64,000 bases of DNA. Source: Bedellia somnulentella (taxonomy: Eukaryota; Arthropoda; Insecta; Lepidoptera; Bedelliidae). Positions 1 through 10,304 of the stretch are shown here, in pieces (the first letter of the stretch is position 1; the number at the start of each line of letters is the position of its first letter). Where the stretch lies: NCBI GenBank assembly GCA_963576735.1, contig OY755186.1, positions 14,557,970 to 14,621,969 on the forward strand. The letters run 5' to 3'. The notes below the pieces were generated by a model. It searched no databases and was not told where the DNA came from. It saw only the letters and a list, made by a program, of their open reading frames with translations. The translations under genes and the position numbers were made by a program.

Positions 1-60
1 TCGCGCGTTCGATTCCCGCCTGTGTCGAAATTTTTCTTTCCTTTATTTATTCTTTATTTA
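1..60. repeat. End of a dispersed repeat with a B-box-like motif
   Basis: The window opens inside a repeat whose copy recurs at 53,484-53,529. The shared part contains GTTCGATTCCCGCC, which resembles a pol III B box, followed by a TTTTTCTTTCC tract. The other end lies outside the window. It may be a tRNA-derived SINE or one arm of the hairpin element seen at 53.45 kb. Confidence 0.5.
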
Positions 61-456
61 TTAGTGATCTTACCTTCCAAATGTTGTCTGGAAGAGATCG
101 CTTTTGTCGATAACACTGCCAATTGTACGCTTCTGTAAACTATTTCATTACTTTACACACAAGGATTTGTTATTTGTGACACTCAGAGTAAAAAAGTGGG
201 TACCTGCATAAAATAATTTTATTAATCCTGTAAATCAGAGGTTTACCTTGTCATGTACTGTCTTTTACATTTAATGTACACACCTAGATCCCCTAAAAAA
301 CTGGCACAAAAAAAATAATTCTAAACATCAAATATCGTTTGGGTCATCCATTTTGCTGGGTCGCGATTTTAAAATGTCAGACTGTCATTGTCAGTTAGCT
401 TTAAAATATATCGTGCGAAATATTTCGTTTTTTTTTGGTTTTTATGATCATAAAAT
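61..456. other. Upstream flank of the IS630-like gene, nothing identified
   Basis: No coding region or RNA gene is seen here. At 388-403 the sequence TGTCATTGTCAGTTAG also occurs, on the other strand, near 8,343-8,358, so a short dispersed element may be present. Confidence 0.4.
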
Positions 457-1915
457 ATGCCTGGAGCATTGAAAAGCGATGGCAGAAACATTGTTTTACA
501 AGTTCTTGCTTTCATGAATGCAGAAAAACGCAATCAAGCGCCAATTATACCATTACAAAAAGTATATGAACGTGTTGCTGCCGCTACAGGTTAGTGTTAC
601 CAGTATACATGGGGATGTGAATGTATTTACATAATTAATTTGAAACGGAAACTCATTTACGTTTTTTATTACAGGCGTTAGTGAAAGGTCAGTGCGACGA
701 ATGGTAAATGAAAATAAATGGGCCGATGAAACAGGGGCAAAAGTTTCTACTCCGGGGAAAAAAAGAAAAAGAACAAGGGGAAAGATAGAAATCGACAACT
801 TTGATCTCGGTGTCATAAGAAGGAAAGTTCACGAATTTTACTCGGTAAAAAAAGAAATTCCCACTTTACCTAAGTTATTGAATGTTCTAGAAATTGATTT
901 TAATGGGTGCCGAGAGACCCTACGGAAAATATTACACAAACTAGGATTTCGATACAAGAAGACCCAGTCTAATAGAAAAGTTCTTATTGACCGTAATGAT
1001 ATATCCGCATGGAGGGCGACTTATTTACAAAAAAATCAGGAAAATGAAGTTAATGATAAAAAGAATCCCATAGTTTTTTTGGATGAAACATATATTCACA
1101 CTTCGCACACAGCTGGAGAATGTTGGCAAAGTAATGAGCATGATGCTGTTCTGAACCCAGTTTCTAAAGGAGATAGATATATAATTGTCAATGCAGGTGG
1201 AGAAGCAGATTTTATCAAGAATGCTTTACTAGTGTTCAAATCAAACACAAAAAGAGGTGACTATCACGACGAGATGAACGGCACAAATTTTAAAAAATGG
1301 GTCACTGACATGTTGCTTCCAAATTTGGATCAGGAGTCACTTATCATAATGGATAACGCTCCATACCACAGCATTCGTACGAACAAGTGCCCAAATTCAA
1401 ATTATAAAAAAGCGGACATGCAACAATGGCTCAATAAAAAGAACTTGGAGTTCCATGAAAGCTATACAAAACCTCAGCTTAACGAATTAATCAAAAGACA
1501 CAAACCGGCACCAGAATACGAAATTGATAAATTGATGGAAGAAAGTGGACACACGGTGTTAAGATTGCCACCATATCACTTAATGCAATCGAAATGATCT
1601 GGAGTTCAATGAAACGCAATGTAGCAGAGAAGAACCTTGGTAAATCAAGATCTGAAATGCCCCAGTTAATTGCTGATGCTTTCAATAGAATATCTGTTGC
1701 AGAATGAAAAAACATTGCGATCATGTAAAAAAAATTAAAAGAAATACAGAAAAAAAGATGCGTTTTTAGATGAACCTTTCATTATTACTCTCGCCAGCGA
1801 TAGTGAAACCGGGAGCAGTGATTCTGACGATGAACATTTTGATAGAGTTCGTCCTCTTGAGCGTCTTTCTTCAGATGTGGTTTTGTTAGATCACAATTAT
1901 TGTATCAAAATATAG
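457..1915 (+). pseudogene. Decayed IS630/Tc1-mariner-type DDE transposase gene with one intron
   Basis: Two exons can be read. Exon 1 is 457-589, starting at ATG 457. The intron is 590-674, with donor GTTAGT and acceptor TTACAG. Exon 2 begins at 675 and the join restores a GGC codon in frame. The N-terminal about 60 residues look like a helix-turn-helix region (VSERSVRRMVNE). The DDE_3 domain follows, with the first acid in VFLDETYIH (about residue 180) and the second in LIIMDNAPYH (about 265). The third acid lies in AIEMIW, which falls out of frame because about 10 bases are missing near 1,578, giving a stop at 1,595-1,597. A TGA at 1,705 (from TGG in relatives, by inference) and a further frame change follow, after which an acidic, serine-rich tail reaches TAG at 1,913-1,915. 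The copy is therefore dead. No clear terminal inverted repeats were found. It could be a degenerate domesticated gene rather than a transposon copy. Confidence 0.75.
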
Positions 1916-2545
1916 AGACAAACACGTGTCGAGTGATGCAAATCATTTACTAATATTGCTCTTAGCAATAAGGCCACCAGTCATCTTACTCGATACGAAA
2001 ACAAATGGAAGTCGGGTCCTTTGACAAATCTCACAAATAAATAGCACCAAATCAATTGACGTCTCAGTATATGCGCGCAATAACAACGAGTAAAACGACA
2101 TCATGACAACGCTTCTTCACACACGGCCAACAAAATAAAGTCATTATTAACATCCGAAAAAGTATAACTCGTCACTTATCCCGCGCCTTGCACCCAGTGG
2201 TTTCAGTATATTCCCTAAAATAAAAGACTTGATGAGAGGTTTCACTTTTACAAACTCCGAAGAGGCATTGTAGGCGTTCAATCAGTACGTTGAAAACATG
2301 CCTTCAGATCTGTGGTCCTCTTGTTAACAAAGATGGTTCGATCACATGAAAAAGTGTTTGAAGTGTAAAGAAGAGTAATTTGAAAAGAAACAAATGTAAT
2401 ATTTTGGTTTTTAACATGTTTTTTTAATAACGTAAGATTTATTTTGGTTCATTCATTTTGCATTAGGATTAGAACCCACGCATCAGTGTATACGAAGTGA
2501 AATCTTATCCGGGTGCATTTCCCCACTTCCCGTAACCCGCACCGC
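1916..2545. other. Intergenic, nothing identified
   Basis: About 630 bp with no open frame of interest. I see no recognisable repeat or RNA gene. Confidence 0.4.
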
Positions 2546-2691
2546 TATACGCCCGATTTCTGAATTGAGTATTCAAGCTGAGAACGACTTAAGTATCGTT
2601 TTGTCTCATTCAGTTGTTAAGATTTCACTACGACAGAACGATACTTAACTTGTTCTCAGCTGGAATACTCAATTCAGAAATCGGGCGATAG
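2546..2691. mobile_element. Foldback MITE with about 57-bp inverted arms
   Basis: The left arm from 2,551 (GCCCGATTTCTGAATTGAG) is repeated in reverse complement up to 2,687, with a few mismatches. The two arms fold on a loop of only about 25 bases. The inverted match extends to CTAT on both outer sides. It has no coding capacity. It is most likely a miniature DNA transposon of Tc1/mariner type with TA at the ends, but the family is inferred. Confidence 0.75.
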
Positions 2692-2925
2692 TCATGTACG
2701 CAGCGCACAACTTTGCGGACGGTGTTAGCCTACTTAGATAATTTTAGCAAAATAAATAATAATTTTCATATTTTTGTATATTTAATACTGGGAAGAAAAA
2801 CGTTTATTAATAAGCAAAGAAACATTATATATAAAAAAAAGTTACCACTACAAAAAATATTAATGAAAGTGATAATTTATTCTATACGTAGGTCACCCTA
2901 TAATTTTTATTTAGTTGAGAACTAA

Positions 2926-2955
2926 CCAAGGATACTCTACACTACGGATCGGCCC
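2926..2955 (+). repeat. 30-bp motif with an inverted partner at 8,307-8,340
   Basis: CCAAGGATACTCTAC followed by ACTACGGATCGGCCCT recurs in reverse complement at 8,307-8,340, with a 3-bp gap and one mismatch. The two copies flank the whole 3-8 kb repeat cluster. They may be the ends of one decayed element or two copies of a dispersed repeat. Confidence 0.45.
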
Positions 2956-3195
2956 TAAACACTCTCGGAGCGTAGCAGGGGGCGTGGCCTATTGGCACTT
3001 AAAATGGCTGACTTTGGGTTGTATCATCCAAGAATCAGAATAGAAAAATATCGATAAATTTGCCAACATGTTTATGTAGAAATAATTTATAACAACAGTG
3101 GGCACATACTTTTAATTTAGATCTAGGTATTTTAACACCAGTTTTAAACCTTCGTTTCGCCACCATGGATCACACATCACCATGGATTTAACTCA

Positions 3196-3459
3196 TGAAC
3201 AGTCGCCATCAGATATATCGGAGCGGCCGAGGTACTCAAATATTTCTGAGCAGCATTAAATTTCACTAAATTCTTTACGGTAAAGAAGATCAGTAAGATC
3301 TAAACATCCAATTCACCACAAATATATGAGCAGTGGGTTTTCAATTAAATCTGAACACACAAGGAGACAATAATATCTGAAGGTACAACTCGTCAAAGTT
3401 ATCTGCTCAGTCAGGGTGATCATAAATATCTGAACATTTAAGGAAAATATACCTTAACG
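3196..3459 (+). repeat. Dispersed repeat, inverted copy at 6,605-6,876
   Basis: About 265 bp beginning CGCCATCAGATATATCGGAG and continuing past CTGCTCAGTCAGGGTGATC. The same sequence is present in reverse complement at 6,605-6,876 with roughly one mismatch in fifteen. It contains spaced ATCTGAAC words. No coding capacity. The family is not recognised. Confidence 0.8.
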
Positions 3460-3899
3460 CAATAGACATACAGTTTAAATGTAATCGAACAGATGTAATG
3501 AATTTTCCTTTTACAAAATGAGTAGATATACAAAATATAAAACTGCAAAAAACCACTTTACAGTCTTGTTACAAGAGACACATTTAAAAAAATATTTGGC
3601 AATTTACAAAAACGGTGCACATAACTGTCAATGCATGTATTTTTCAAATATTCACAGATTTATTATGCTATACTTACGTATACAGATTGACAATACAAAG
3701 ACGAAACCCAAAAAAAATACAACGGTGTGCTAAAATGATTGTGTGTGCGTGACATTAGTATGGTGGATTCAGTACTAGCCCTATTAAAATTGATAAAAAT
3801 TCACGTATTTGTTATTGTAATGTAATTGTAATATTTAATATATATAAACATTGAAAATTTTGGTTTAAAATTTATAATAAAGCATATATAGACTGTAAA
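3460..3899. other. A+T-rich intergenic, nothing identified
   Basis: Short open frames only, without recognisable domains. Confidence 0.4.
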
Positions 3900-4156
3900 T
3901 TAGTGCCGGGTAGTGTCGGCTTAGAATAACACTACTCCGTTTCTACCCGTGGGTGATCGCAAAAGGCGACTAAGGGTATAGGGGCTTTTTAAGTGATTTT
4001 TGGGCGATGTGGTTGGAGACCCGTCACCAAAAACATTTATTTATTTTTACCATCTTTTCCCCAATCAACTTCCAAAAGTGGCTGAGGAATTTCTCATTCC
4101 AAAGCTCTGGCTACCCAGTTAAGGGATTTATAGTCGTGAGTATATGTATGTATGTT
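3900..4156 (+). repeat. SINE-like dispersed repeat (family S), copy 1
   Basis: A near complete copy running from GTGCCGGGTAGTGTCGGCTT to a TATATGTATGTATGTT tail. Diagnostic internal words are GGCGACTAAGGG, TTTTGGGCGATG, CCATCTTTTCCCCAATCAAC and AGCTCTGGCTACCC. Further copies lie at 7,012-7,252, 8,940-9,085, 10,973-11,048, 11,176-11,300, 14,208-14,465 and 17,462-17,553. No pol III boxes are obvious, so SINE is a working label. Confidence 0.75.
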
Positions 4157-4510
4157 ATAATAATAGTCTCAATTGGGACATAAATGGCTAATTTTTTTAT
4201 GTTTGCCAAAGAATATGTATTTGATTTAGATTCTGTGTTGTTAAATATTATTTATCAAAAAATCACCAAAGTTAGGACTTAAATACCAGAATTAACGAAA
4301 ATAAGTCATTATTTTCTTTCACGTTTTATGCTAAAACCGTTGTAGGCTGTTATAGTGTCCGTGAGAGATCCTGCCTTGGTTGACGTTTATGCTATGGCGT
4401 TTGTCACTTACTGCCAATCAGTGTGCTTCTATATCTATGGTAATATTAAAGCTGCCAAATTAAATAGGTAAGAATGCTTTGCAATATTTCAACCACTTTT
4501 GTGTCAGTCA
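4157..4510. other. Intergenic, nothing identified
   Basis: No open frame, repeat or RNA gene recognised. Confidence 0.35.
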
Positions 4511-4640
4511 CCATGGCCTAGCGGTTTAGTAATTTGAAATCATAAGCATAATCCGTTGCGTCAGGGTTCAAATCCTCCCTTGTGTTTGTTTATTTTTTGC
4601 ATTTTGTTAAGAATTCATGTTGTTTTTATTAATATTTTTT
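4511..4640 (+). repeat. tRNA-related SINE head
   Basis: TGGCCTAGCGGTTTAG resembles a pol III A box. GGGTTCAAATCC, about 45 bp downstream, matches a B box. The flanks cannot form a tRNA acceptor stem, so this is a tRNA-derived repeat rather than a tRNA gene. A T-rich stretch follows. Confidence 0.5.
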
Positions 4641-4827
4641 ATTTTGATTTATTAAGCTTCAGATTTATTGGCCTATTTAATATACTTATATATAAATACA
4701 TATATGAATACGTATAATACGTTAGAGAAAACTGAAGCTGCAAATTTTGTAAAAACTAGTTTATTTTTTTAATGTTTAAAAAAATGGCATACAATGTTTC
4801 ATTGTTATTTTACCTCTTGATGTTTTT

Positions 4828-5330
4828 AACCGACTTCAAAAAAAGGGGTGTTCCCAATTCGACCGTATATATTTTTATATTTTTTTATGTTTGTTCGCCG
4901 ATTTCTTTGCCGTTTATGAACCGATTTTGATTATTATTTTTTTATTCGAAAGAAGATACTCCCGGATTGGTACCATGATGAGGATTTCAGGGTCTGATGA
5001 TGGGATCCTGGAGAAATCGAGGGGAACCCTCAAAATTTATAGGCAAATTTACCGCGTTTTACATATTTTCTGAATTTATATTAACATTTGCTTCTGAAAA
5101 TCATATTGTTATGCTGCTGAGCTGATGATGGAAGGTGTGGGTCCTCAATCACTAGGTATTACGAAGCAGTTCTTTCCACATTCTATATAGGTTTATATAC
5201 TCCTCTTCGTAGCTTTTGTGAAGAGAAGTACAGGTTCACTAAACATTTCTTTTGTTATGTTATTGTTACCGAGAAAGTACCATGAGACCAGGATCTGATG
5301 ATGGCATCCCAGGAAATCGAGGGGACTGTC
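4828..5330 (+). repeat. Moth-type ACCGACTTCAAAAAAAGG repeat, two related units
   Basis: From AACCGACTTCAAAAAAAGGG at 4,828 the sequence runs to GATGGGATCCTGGAGAAATC. A second, diverged unit (ACCAGGATCTGATGATGGCA) lies at 5,283-5,320. Repeats with this core are widespread in Lepidoptera. The class of the parent element is not certain. Confidence 0.6.
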
Positions 5331-5517
5331 GAAACTCACAATCATGTGACAGTGTATTTGTTCAAAACGCCGATAGGCCTGCCCTGTATAACGTGAGAAC
5401 ACTACCTAAGCAAATCGTGGGTACTCTGAACAACAGGTGACAATGGCACGTGTTATTCAGAAGTATTACTACCTCTGCTTACCCTTCTTCAATATTCGGC
5501 GTGAACGTTTGAGTCTT
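5331..5517 (+). repeat. SINE-like repeat (family T), copy 1
   Basis: This segment is the same family as 20,049-20,334, in the opposite orientation. Shared words include CGCCGATAGGCCTGCCC, GTGGGTACTCTGAAC and ATATTCGGCGTGAACGTTT. The 20-kb copy has a clean target duplication and a TTATG-repeat tail, so this family behaves as a retroposon. Confidence 0.7.
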
Positions 5518-5718
5518 TCTTGAGATGAAGAATTGTCGACCATCGCCTTTCAAAGGATTTTAAGAACATTGTAAGGTTACATGTGGTTGAGCCTATTTAA
5601 TATCGTAACTTTAATAGAAATACCGGAAATACGAAGAATAATACAGTAACCGTCGCTTCCTCATCCGAGAGGCATCTTTGCCAGGTCTACCCATCTCTAA
5701 AACTCGTAAAATAAAATA

Positions 5719-6376
5719 ATTTTTAACAAAAAGAAAACCGACTTCATAGTTAGAAAAACAACCGAAAATAAACAATCTAGTACTAAAAAGTACGAAATAA
5801 GTTTTTTAATTCAATATGAGTACTGTCATTAATAACTTAGCAATTTCTTTATTCGACATTACAATTCTCTTAAATTAATTTTTGAGTAAGTGCCAGTCAA
5901 ACAAAAGTAAATTCACCCTACTATCTGTCTCTGATTATTACAATCTAAACAATATATATATATATATCTATCACCTAACGTTTTAAATGGTACAAACATA
6001 CATACATACATATTCTCACGCCGTTAGTTGGGGTAGGCGAGACTATCGATCGCCACTTTTAAATGGTAATACGTACAAAAATCAATTTACCCTACAACTA
6101 CAAGGTACCCTACATTTTACATGTGTATATGAAGTGCGAAATACACACTTCTTATTATCAATTATCATCGAGGCTGGCACCGGCTCACAAATTAATTTAA
6201 GACAATTTTAGGATTTAGGTAGGTTGAACTGACGCGTGTGGAATAAAGAAATTGTTAAGTTATTAATCACAGTACTCATCTTCAATTAAAAAACTTATTT
6301 CGTACTTTTTAGTACTAGATTGTTTATTATCGGTTGTTTTTCTAACTATGCAGTCGGTTTTCTTTTTGTTAAAAAA
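5719..6376. mobile_element. Foldback element with about 135-bp inverted arms
   Basis: The arm at 5,719-5,858 (AAAAAGAAAACCGACTTCAT and onward) is present in reverse complement at 6,236-6,376 with about one mismatch in twelve. The 380-bp centre holds TATATA and CATA microsatellites and the word ACTATCGATCGCCACTTTT, which recurs at 11,912-11,929. No coding capacity. It is likely a non-autonomous element. Confidence 0.7.
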
Positions 6377-6604
6377 TATTTTTATACCGGTGAAAATTAT
6401 ACAACTAGAAACCCATTCAAAAAAGAATTGGTCTTAGGGGAACGATTTAGTATTTTTCTTTCTAGTAATATATCAACTGTATAATTAGTTTTACCTCCCG
6501 GCTGAAAACTCTTTTTCGTTTTGACATTGATAAAACCAAATGGTGGTTGAGTAAAAAATGTATTCCAGCGTAGTAAGTTAAAGAATTTTAAACTGTATGC
6601 TTAG

Positions 6605-6876
6605 TGCTTTATGGTATATTTTCCCAAATTGTTCAGATGTTTATGATCACCCTGTCTGAGCAGATAACTTTGACGAGTTGTACCTTCAGATATTATTGTC
6701 TCGTTGTGTGTTCAGATTTAATTGAAAACCCACTGCTCATATATTTGTGGCGAATTGGATGTTCAGATCTTATGGACTTTATTTACCGTAAAGAATTTAT
6801 TGACATTTATTGCTGCTCAGAAACATTTGAGTACCTCGGCCGCTCCGATATATCTGATGGCGACTGAACATTTTCG
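6605..6876 (-). repeat. Inverted copy of the repeat at 3,196-3,459
   Basis: Reverse-complement partner of the 3.2-kb repeat, matching over about 265 bp. Short open frames on both strands here are by-products of the repeat. Confidence 0.8.
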
Positions 6877-7011
6877 AGCGATAATAATTTATTATGATTT
6901 TCGGCGTGGGGTAAGTTAAAAGCAGTGCATCGATCAGTGGTTCAGTGAGATTAATAATGGGTGCCATATGCTCAAAGACGACTTTAAATCGGTTGTCGTA
7001 CACATTACATA

Positions 7012-7252
7012 TACTTACTTACGGCTATGAATCCCTAGATGGGGTAGCCAGAGCTAAGGAATGACAAACTCCTCAGCCACCTTTGGGAAGTTGAGTGGGG
7101 AAAAGTTGGTAAAATAAAGGTTGTTGGTGATGGGTGTCCAACCGCATCGCCCAAAATTCCTTTAAAACTCCGTTAAAAGTCCGTTAGTCGCCTCTTACGT
7201 ACACCCACCGGAAGAAATGGGGTAGTGCTATTCCAAGCCGACACTACACAGT
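7012..7252 (-). repeat. SINE-like repeat family S, copy 2
   Basis: Reverse-orientation copy running from TATGAATCCCTAGATGGGG to AAGCCGACACTACAC. It is nearly full length and is followed on the left by an ACTTACTTACG tail. Confidence 0.75.
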
Positions 7253-7465
7253 TGTCGTACACGTACTACAAATTATTGATGCTGTGCTTGACTTATATTG
7301 CAAGATCGTACATATAAATACTAAAAAAACAACGTATTTAAATTAAAAATGTCACATTTATTCATTTTTAAATGACGTCAATTTGTTATATAACACGTTC
7401 TGAATGAAACCTTTTCATTCGTAATTTTTTTATGATAAACCATACCATTTTTTTAAACTGCAATG

Positions 7466-7985
7466 TCAATTTCTATGCCGACGGTTGATGTTTTCAAAGC
7501 CAATACCATCAAGCAACTTTCTTCTCCGTGCTTCACTTGTAGGAAACCTGAAATTATTTGATTTTAGTAATCAATAACCACCTCAAAGTAACAAATGTGA
7601 AGAAAAGTGTAAACTATAAAAATAATGTTACCTACATTTTGGAAGGCATTTAGATTTTTAATAGGTTAACCAACCAAACAACTTAAACCGAATCTGATAG
7701 TACTTAAACATCGATAATACTAAATGATCAGTGTTTCACATCACTAGGTAAACAATGAGAGGAAATAATTTTGGAAGAACTCATGAAAACTAAGCCTTTT
7801 ATGGTGAAAATATTACAATGATCATGAAGTTTTTTCTGATCACATCGAGAAAGCAAGAAATACACCAAAAAAAAACACTTGACCGAAGTGAAAACAAAGA
7901 AAATAATTACTTACTTGTGCAAAGTTAATTGAGGCTGATTTTCGCTATTAGGGGCACCACAATCTTTAACAGAGCAACAGGGCAT
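7466..7985 (-). CDS. Two-exon mini-gene encoding half a THAP zinc finger
   Basis: Exon 1 is 7,985-7,915 and exon 2 is 7,547-7,466, joined across an intron of 367 bp with GTAAGT donor and TTTCAG acceptor. The join keeps frame through an AAG codon. The 50-residue product starts with CCSVKDC (first zinc-ligand pair spacing of THAP domains). It continues to HKFP (the conserved FP before the helix) and RRRKLL...IG (matching the RRKKWL.AIG helix), then stops at TGA 7,468-7,466. The second C..H pair, the AVPTIF motif and the tryptophan of a full THAP domain are missing. An AATAAA signal on this strand lies at 7,362-7,357. The context ATGCACAATGC gives a plausible start. It could be a truncated DNA-binding regulator, a short isoform, or the remains of a P-element/Kolobok-type transposase. 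The exon structure is read directly; function is inferred. Confidence 0.65.
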
Positions 7986-8306
7986 TGTGCATTTATATTA
8001 CCCATGTAATTTTATGGTCCAAAACTTGATTAATTAATGTCCAAAACACAATAAACACAATCAACACTTTTGTTTACAAAGCAACTTCACAGATCAAATG
8101 GCAACTAAGATGGCCGATCTGGGTACGCGCTATCATAGTCGTAACGTCTTGACGAAATTTTACCATAAACAACAAGAAGTAAACATGTATTGTTCTCTTT
8201 TTCAAAAGATTAAACTCGGAAGGTTAGAAAGAGAAAACGGCATATGGAATATTTCTGTTGCGATATGATTATTATTTGCATAACGTTATTTAGATATAGT
8301 ACCACA
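7986..8306. promoter_or_regulatory. Probable upstream region of the THAP mini-gene
   Basis: No open frame. The minus strand leads into the ATG at 7,985 through an A+T-rich leader. A defined TATA box is not obvious. Confidence 0.3.
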
Positions 8307-8340
8307 GGGCCCATCCGTAGTGTAGTAGAGTATCCTTGGA
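8307..8340 (-). repeat. Inverted partner of the motif at 2,926-2,955
   Basis: Reverse complement reads CCAAGGATACTCTACTACAC then TACGGATGGGCCCT, matching the left copy apart from three extra bases and one mismatch. Confidence 0.45.
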
Positions 8341-8619
8341 ACTAACTGACAATGACAGGCCGAAATTTCAAAATGGCGACAGTAGTGCCAGTAGTCGCCA
8401 CCGGCCAAGAAAAGATTGTGGATCTGTACACAGTTTTTAACAATATAAAAAAAATAGTATTTATGATTAAAATTTGGTACGCGATTCATTGGTTTTGTTG
8501 CAGGAGTTGTAGTTACTAAAGACTTTGTATACTGAGCATATCAAACTGTTGTTTCGATGAGGTATTGATTTCGTTTGAAAGGGCATCCAGAAAAAAAAAG
8601 AAAAGTTTTTTGTTTATTT

Positions 8620-8930
8620 ATGATATGATGATCTCCTCCACGACGCATCCGTCGACGGCGACATCCTGTCAGTTCCTGGCGTGTGCTCGGAGGTGACTTG
8701 CGAAGCCGAATTTCGTCTTAAACGTGCGGCTGCATATGCTGCACTCCAACTGACCGCTTGCTTTTGTAGTGTAGTTGTAGGAGACCTTGGGGCGTGTCTT
8801 TCGAGCGAGGCGTTTGGCGTCAAGTTCCTCAAGACGGTTAAATTCAAACATTTAATACTAATAATACTAATACAATGATAATTTAAAGAAATGGTTTCGC
8901 TAAATTGGGCCCACAATCAGTTATTTCTGA
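8620..8930 (-). pseudogene. 3' end of a LINE ORF with a terminal C2H2 finger
   Basis: The frame 8,851-8,669 encodes a basic stretch and then [21 protein letters not shown], a C2H2 finger (C..C and H...H). It ends two residues later at TAA. Many insect endonuclease/reverse-transcriptase LINE proteins finish with a finger of this kind directly before the stop. The polymerase portion is absent, so this is a 5'-truncated copy or an exon-like scrap. A host zinc-finger gene fragment is the alternative. Confidence 0.5.
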
Positions 8931-8939
8931 TTTGTGTAT

Positions 8940-9085
8940 GACATACATTCATACATATACTCATGGCTATTAATCCCTTAACGGGGTAGCCAGAGCTTTG
9001 GAATGAGAAATTCCTCAGCCACTTTTGGAAGTTGATTTGGGAAAAGATGGTAATAATAAGTGTTTTCGGTGACGGGTCTCGGGTG
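8940..9085 (-). repeat. SINE-like repeat family S, partial copy 3
   Basis: TATACTCATGGCTATTAATC through GTAGCCAGAGCTTTGGAATG to GGTGACGGGTCTCGG; the head of the repeat is missing. Confidence 0.7.
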
Positions 9086-9211
9086 TATGAATATACACAA
9101 AATCGGAACTGGTTTTCATTGTGAGCCCGACATGGTAATGACAGTACGTCATCAGCTATTTATACAAACTAGAAAATTAAAAACAAGTTACAACAACAAA
9201 ACAAACATAAT

Positions 9212-9254
<43 letters not shown>
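9212..9254. repeat. (TA)n microsatellite
   Basis: A run of alternating T and A of about 40 bp. The short open frame across it is meaningless. Confidence 0.9.
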
Positions 9255-9256
<2 letters not shown>

Positions 9257-9375
9257 CGACATGCTAACACAATATTTCAAATAAGTATGAGTAAATAGTC
9301 AATAAATAATGTAATAATTATATAAATTGTACATACATACTATATATAAATAACACTATTATATGCAATACTCGA

Positions 9376-9870
9376 CTATAAGTTTTGGCCGCCGTTTAAT
9401 TTTATGTTTAATAAATATAGCTTTAATTTAATTTTAAAGCTGTTAACGCTCATTATACTTCTTAGTGGTGGAGGGATGATGTTCCAGTATTTTATGGCGG
9501 CGTACTTAAAACTTCCATGAAATGCAAAACTGCGGTGTCGGGGTACTTCCAGGACATTAGGCGCAGCTCGCGTGTTTTATTTATTACTTTCACCAAGCCA
9601 TTTTAGTTTGTGCTGAGGTAACTTGGTTCCCCACCCTTCACCAGTCCAAACAGCATCTTAGCCAAGTACAGCCTTCGACGTGAGTCCATTTTTAATAGTC
9701 TGCTCTTGTTCAAGAATAGCGTGATGTGTGATCTAGGGGGAATATTAAAACAGAAACGTGCACACGCTTTTTGCACTCTCTGTAACTGTTTCGAAGAGGT
9801 GGAAAGGAGTCTAGGACCACTATCACCATAATTTAATTTGACAATATAATGACTCCCTAATCTATTAATT
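9376..9870 (-). pseudogene. C-terminal end of a Jockey/CR1-type LINE ORF2
   Basis: On the minus strand a broken frame reads LQRVQKACARFCFN, then RSHITLFLNKSRLL, SRRRLYLAKMLFGLV and EVPRHRSFAFHGSFK, and ends KYWNIIPPP...GGQNL at TAG 9,378-9,376. These blocks are the usual order downstream of the reverse transcriptase in Jockey/CR1 LINEs. At least one stop and one frame change are present and the polymerase itself is missing, so this is a 5'-truncated dead copy. Confidence 0.7.
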
Positions 9871-10289
9871 GATTTTTCTTTTTAAAAAAGTCACGCCTAT
9901 TTATCACAAAATGGACGCATAAAAGGGAAAAGGAGATGAAATGAAAGACCATTGATTTAGGAAGGAGACCTAATTTTCCAACTCAAACGATAATTTTAAG
10001 CATCTGGGTTGTGCGATTTATAATGTTTCTGTATATTGTAGATATTTTAATGTATTTGATGTTGTGAATTAATAAAACTCCTCCTCAATGTTTTAATTTT
10101 TAAGATGGCATGGATGTTTAAGATTTACAAAATTCATGGACAAAGGGAGATGGAATAATTTAGCCAATAACATTAAATGATCACGTCACACGTCACAGAT
10201 CACGTCTTTCACATTGCGCTGATTGGTCGTCGATTATGCGATGATCTATTTGATAATTTTGAAATGCTGTGTTTTGCTGAGCAGGCGTC
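9871..10289. other. Intergenic, nothing identified
   Basis: No domain, repeat or RNA gene recognised. Confidence 0.35.
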
Positions 10290-10304
10290 GATTCACAGCT
10301 ATTG

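Noticed and set aside
553..816. 87-residue minus-strand frame
   Set aside because: Antisense shadow of the IS630-type gene.
4511..4585. Possible tRNA gene from A- and B-box-like motifs
   Set aside because: No acceptor stem or anticodon arm can be drawn; treated as a tRNA-derived repeat.
6797..7003. Small minus-strand frame
   Set aside because: Lies in a dispersed repeat whose inverted copy at 3.2 kb does not keep the frame.
2926..8340. One giant foldback transposon spanning the inverted pairs
   Set aside because: The order of the repeats on the two sides crosses instead of nesting, so independent insertions explain them better.
8614..8916. 100-residue minus-strand open frame
   Set aside because: It is in a different frame from the finger-encoding LINE end and has an arginine/serine-rich, low-information sequence.
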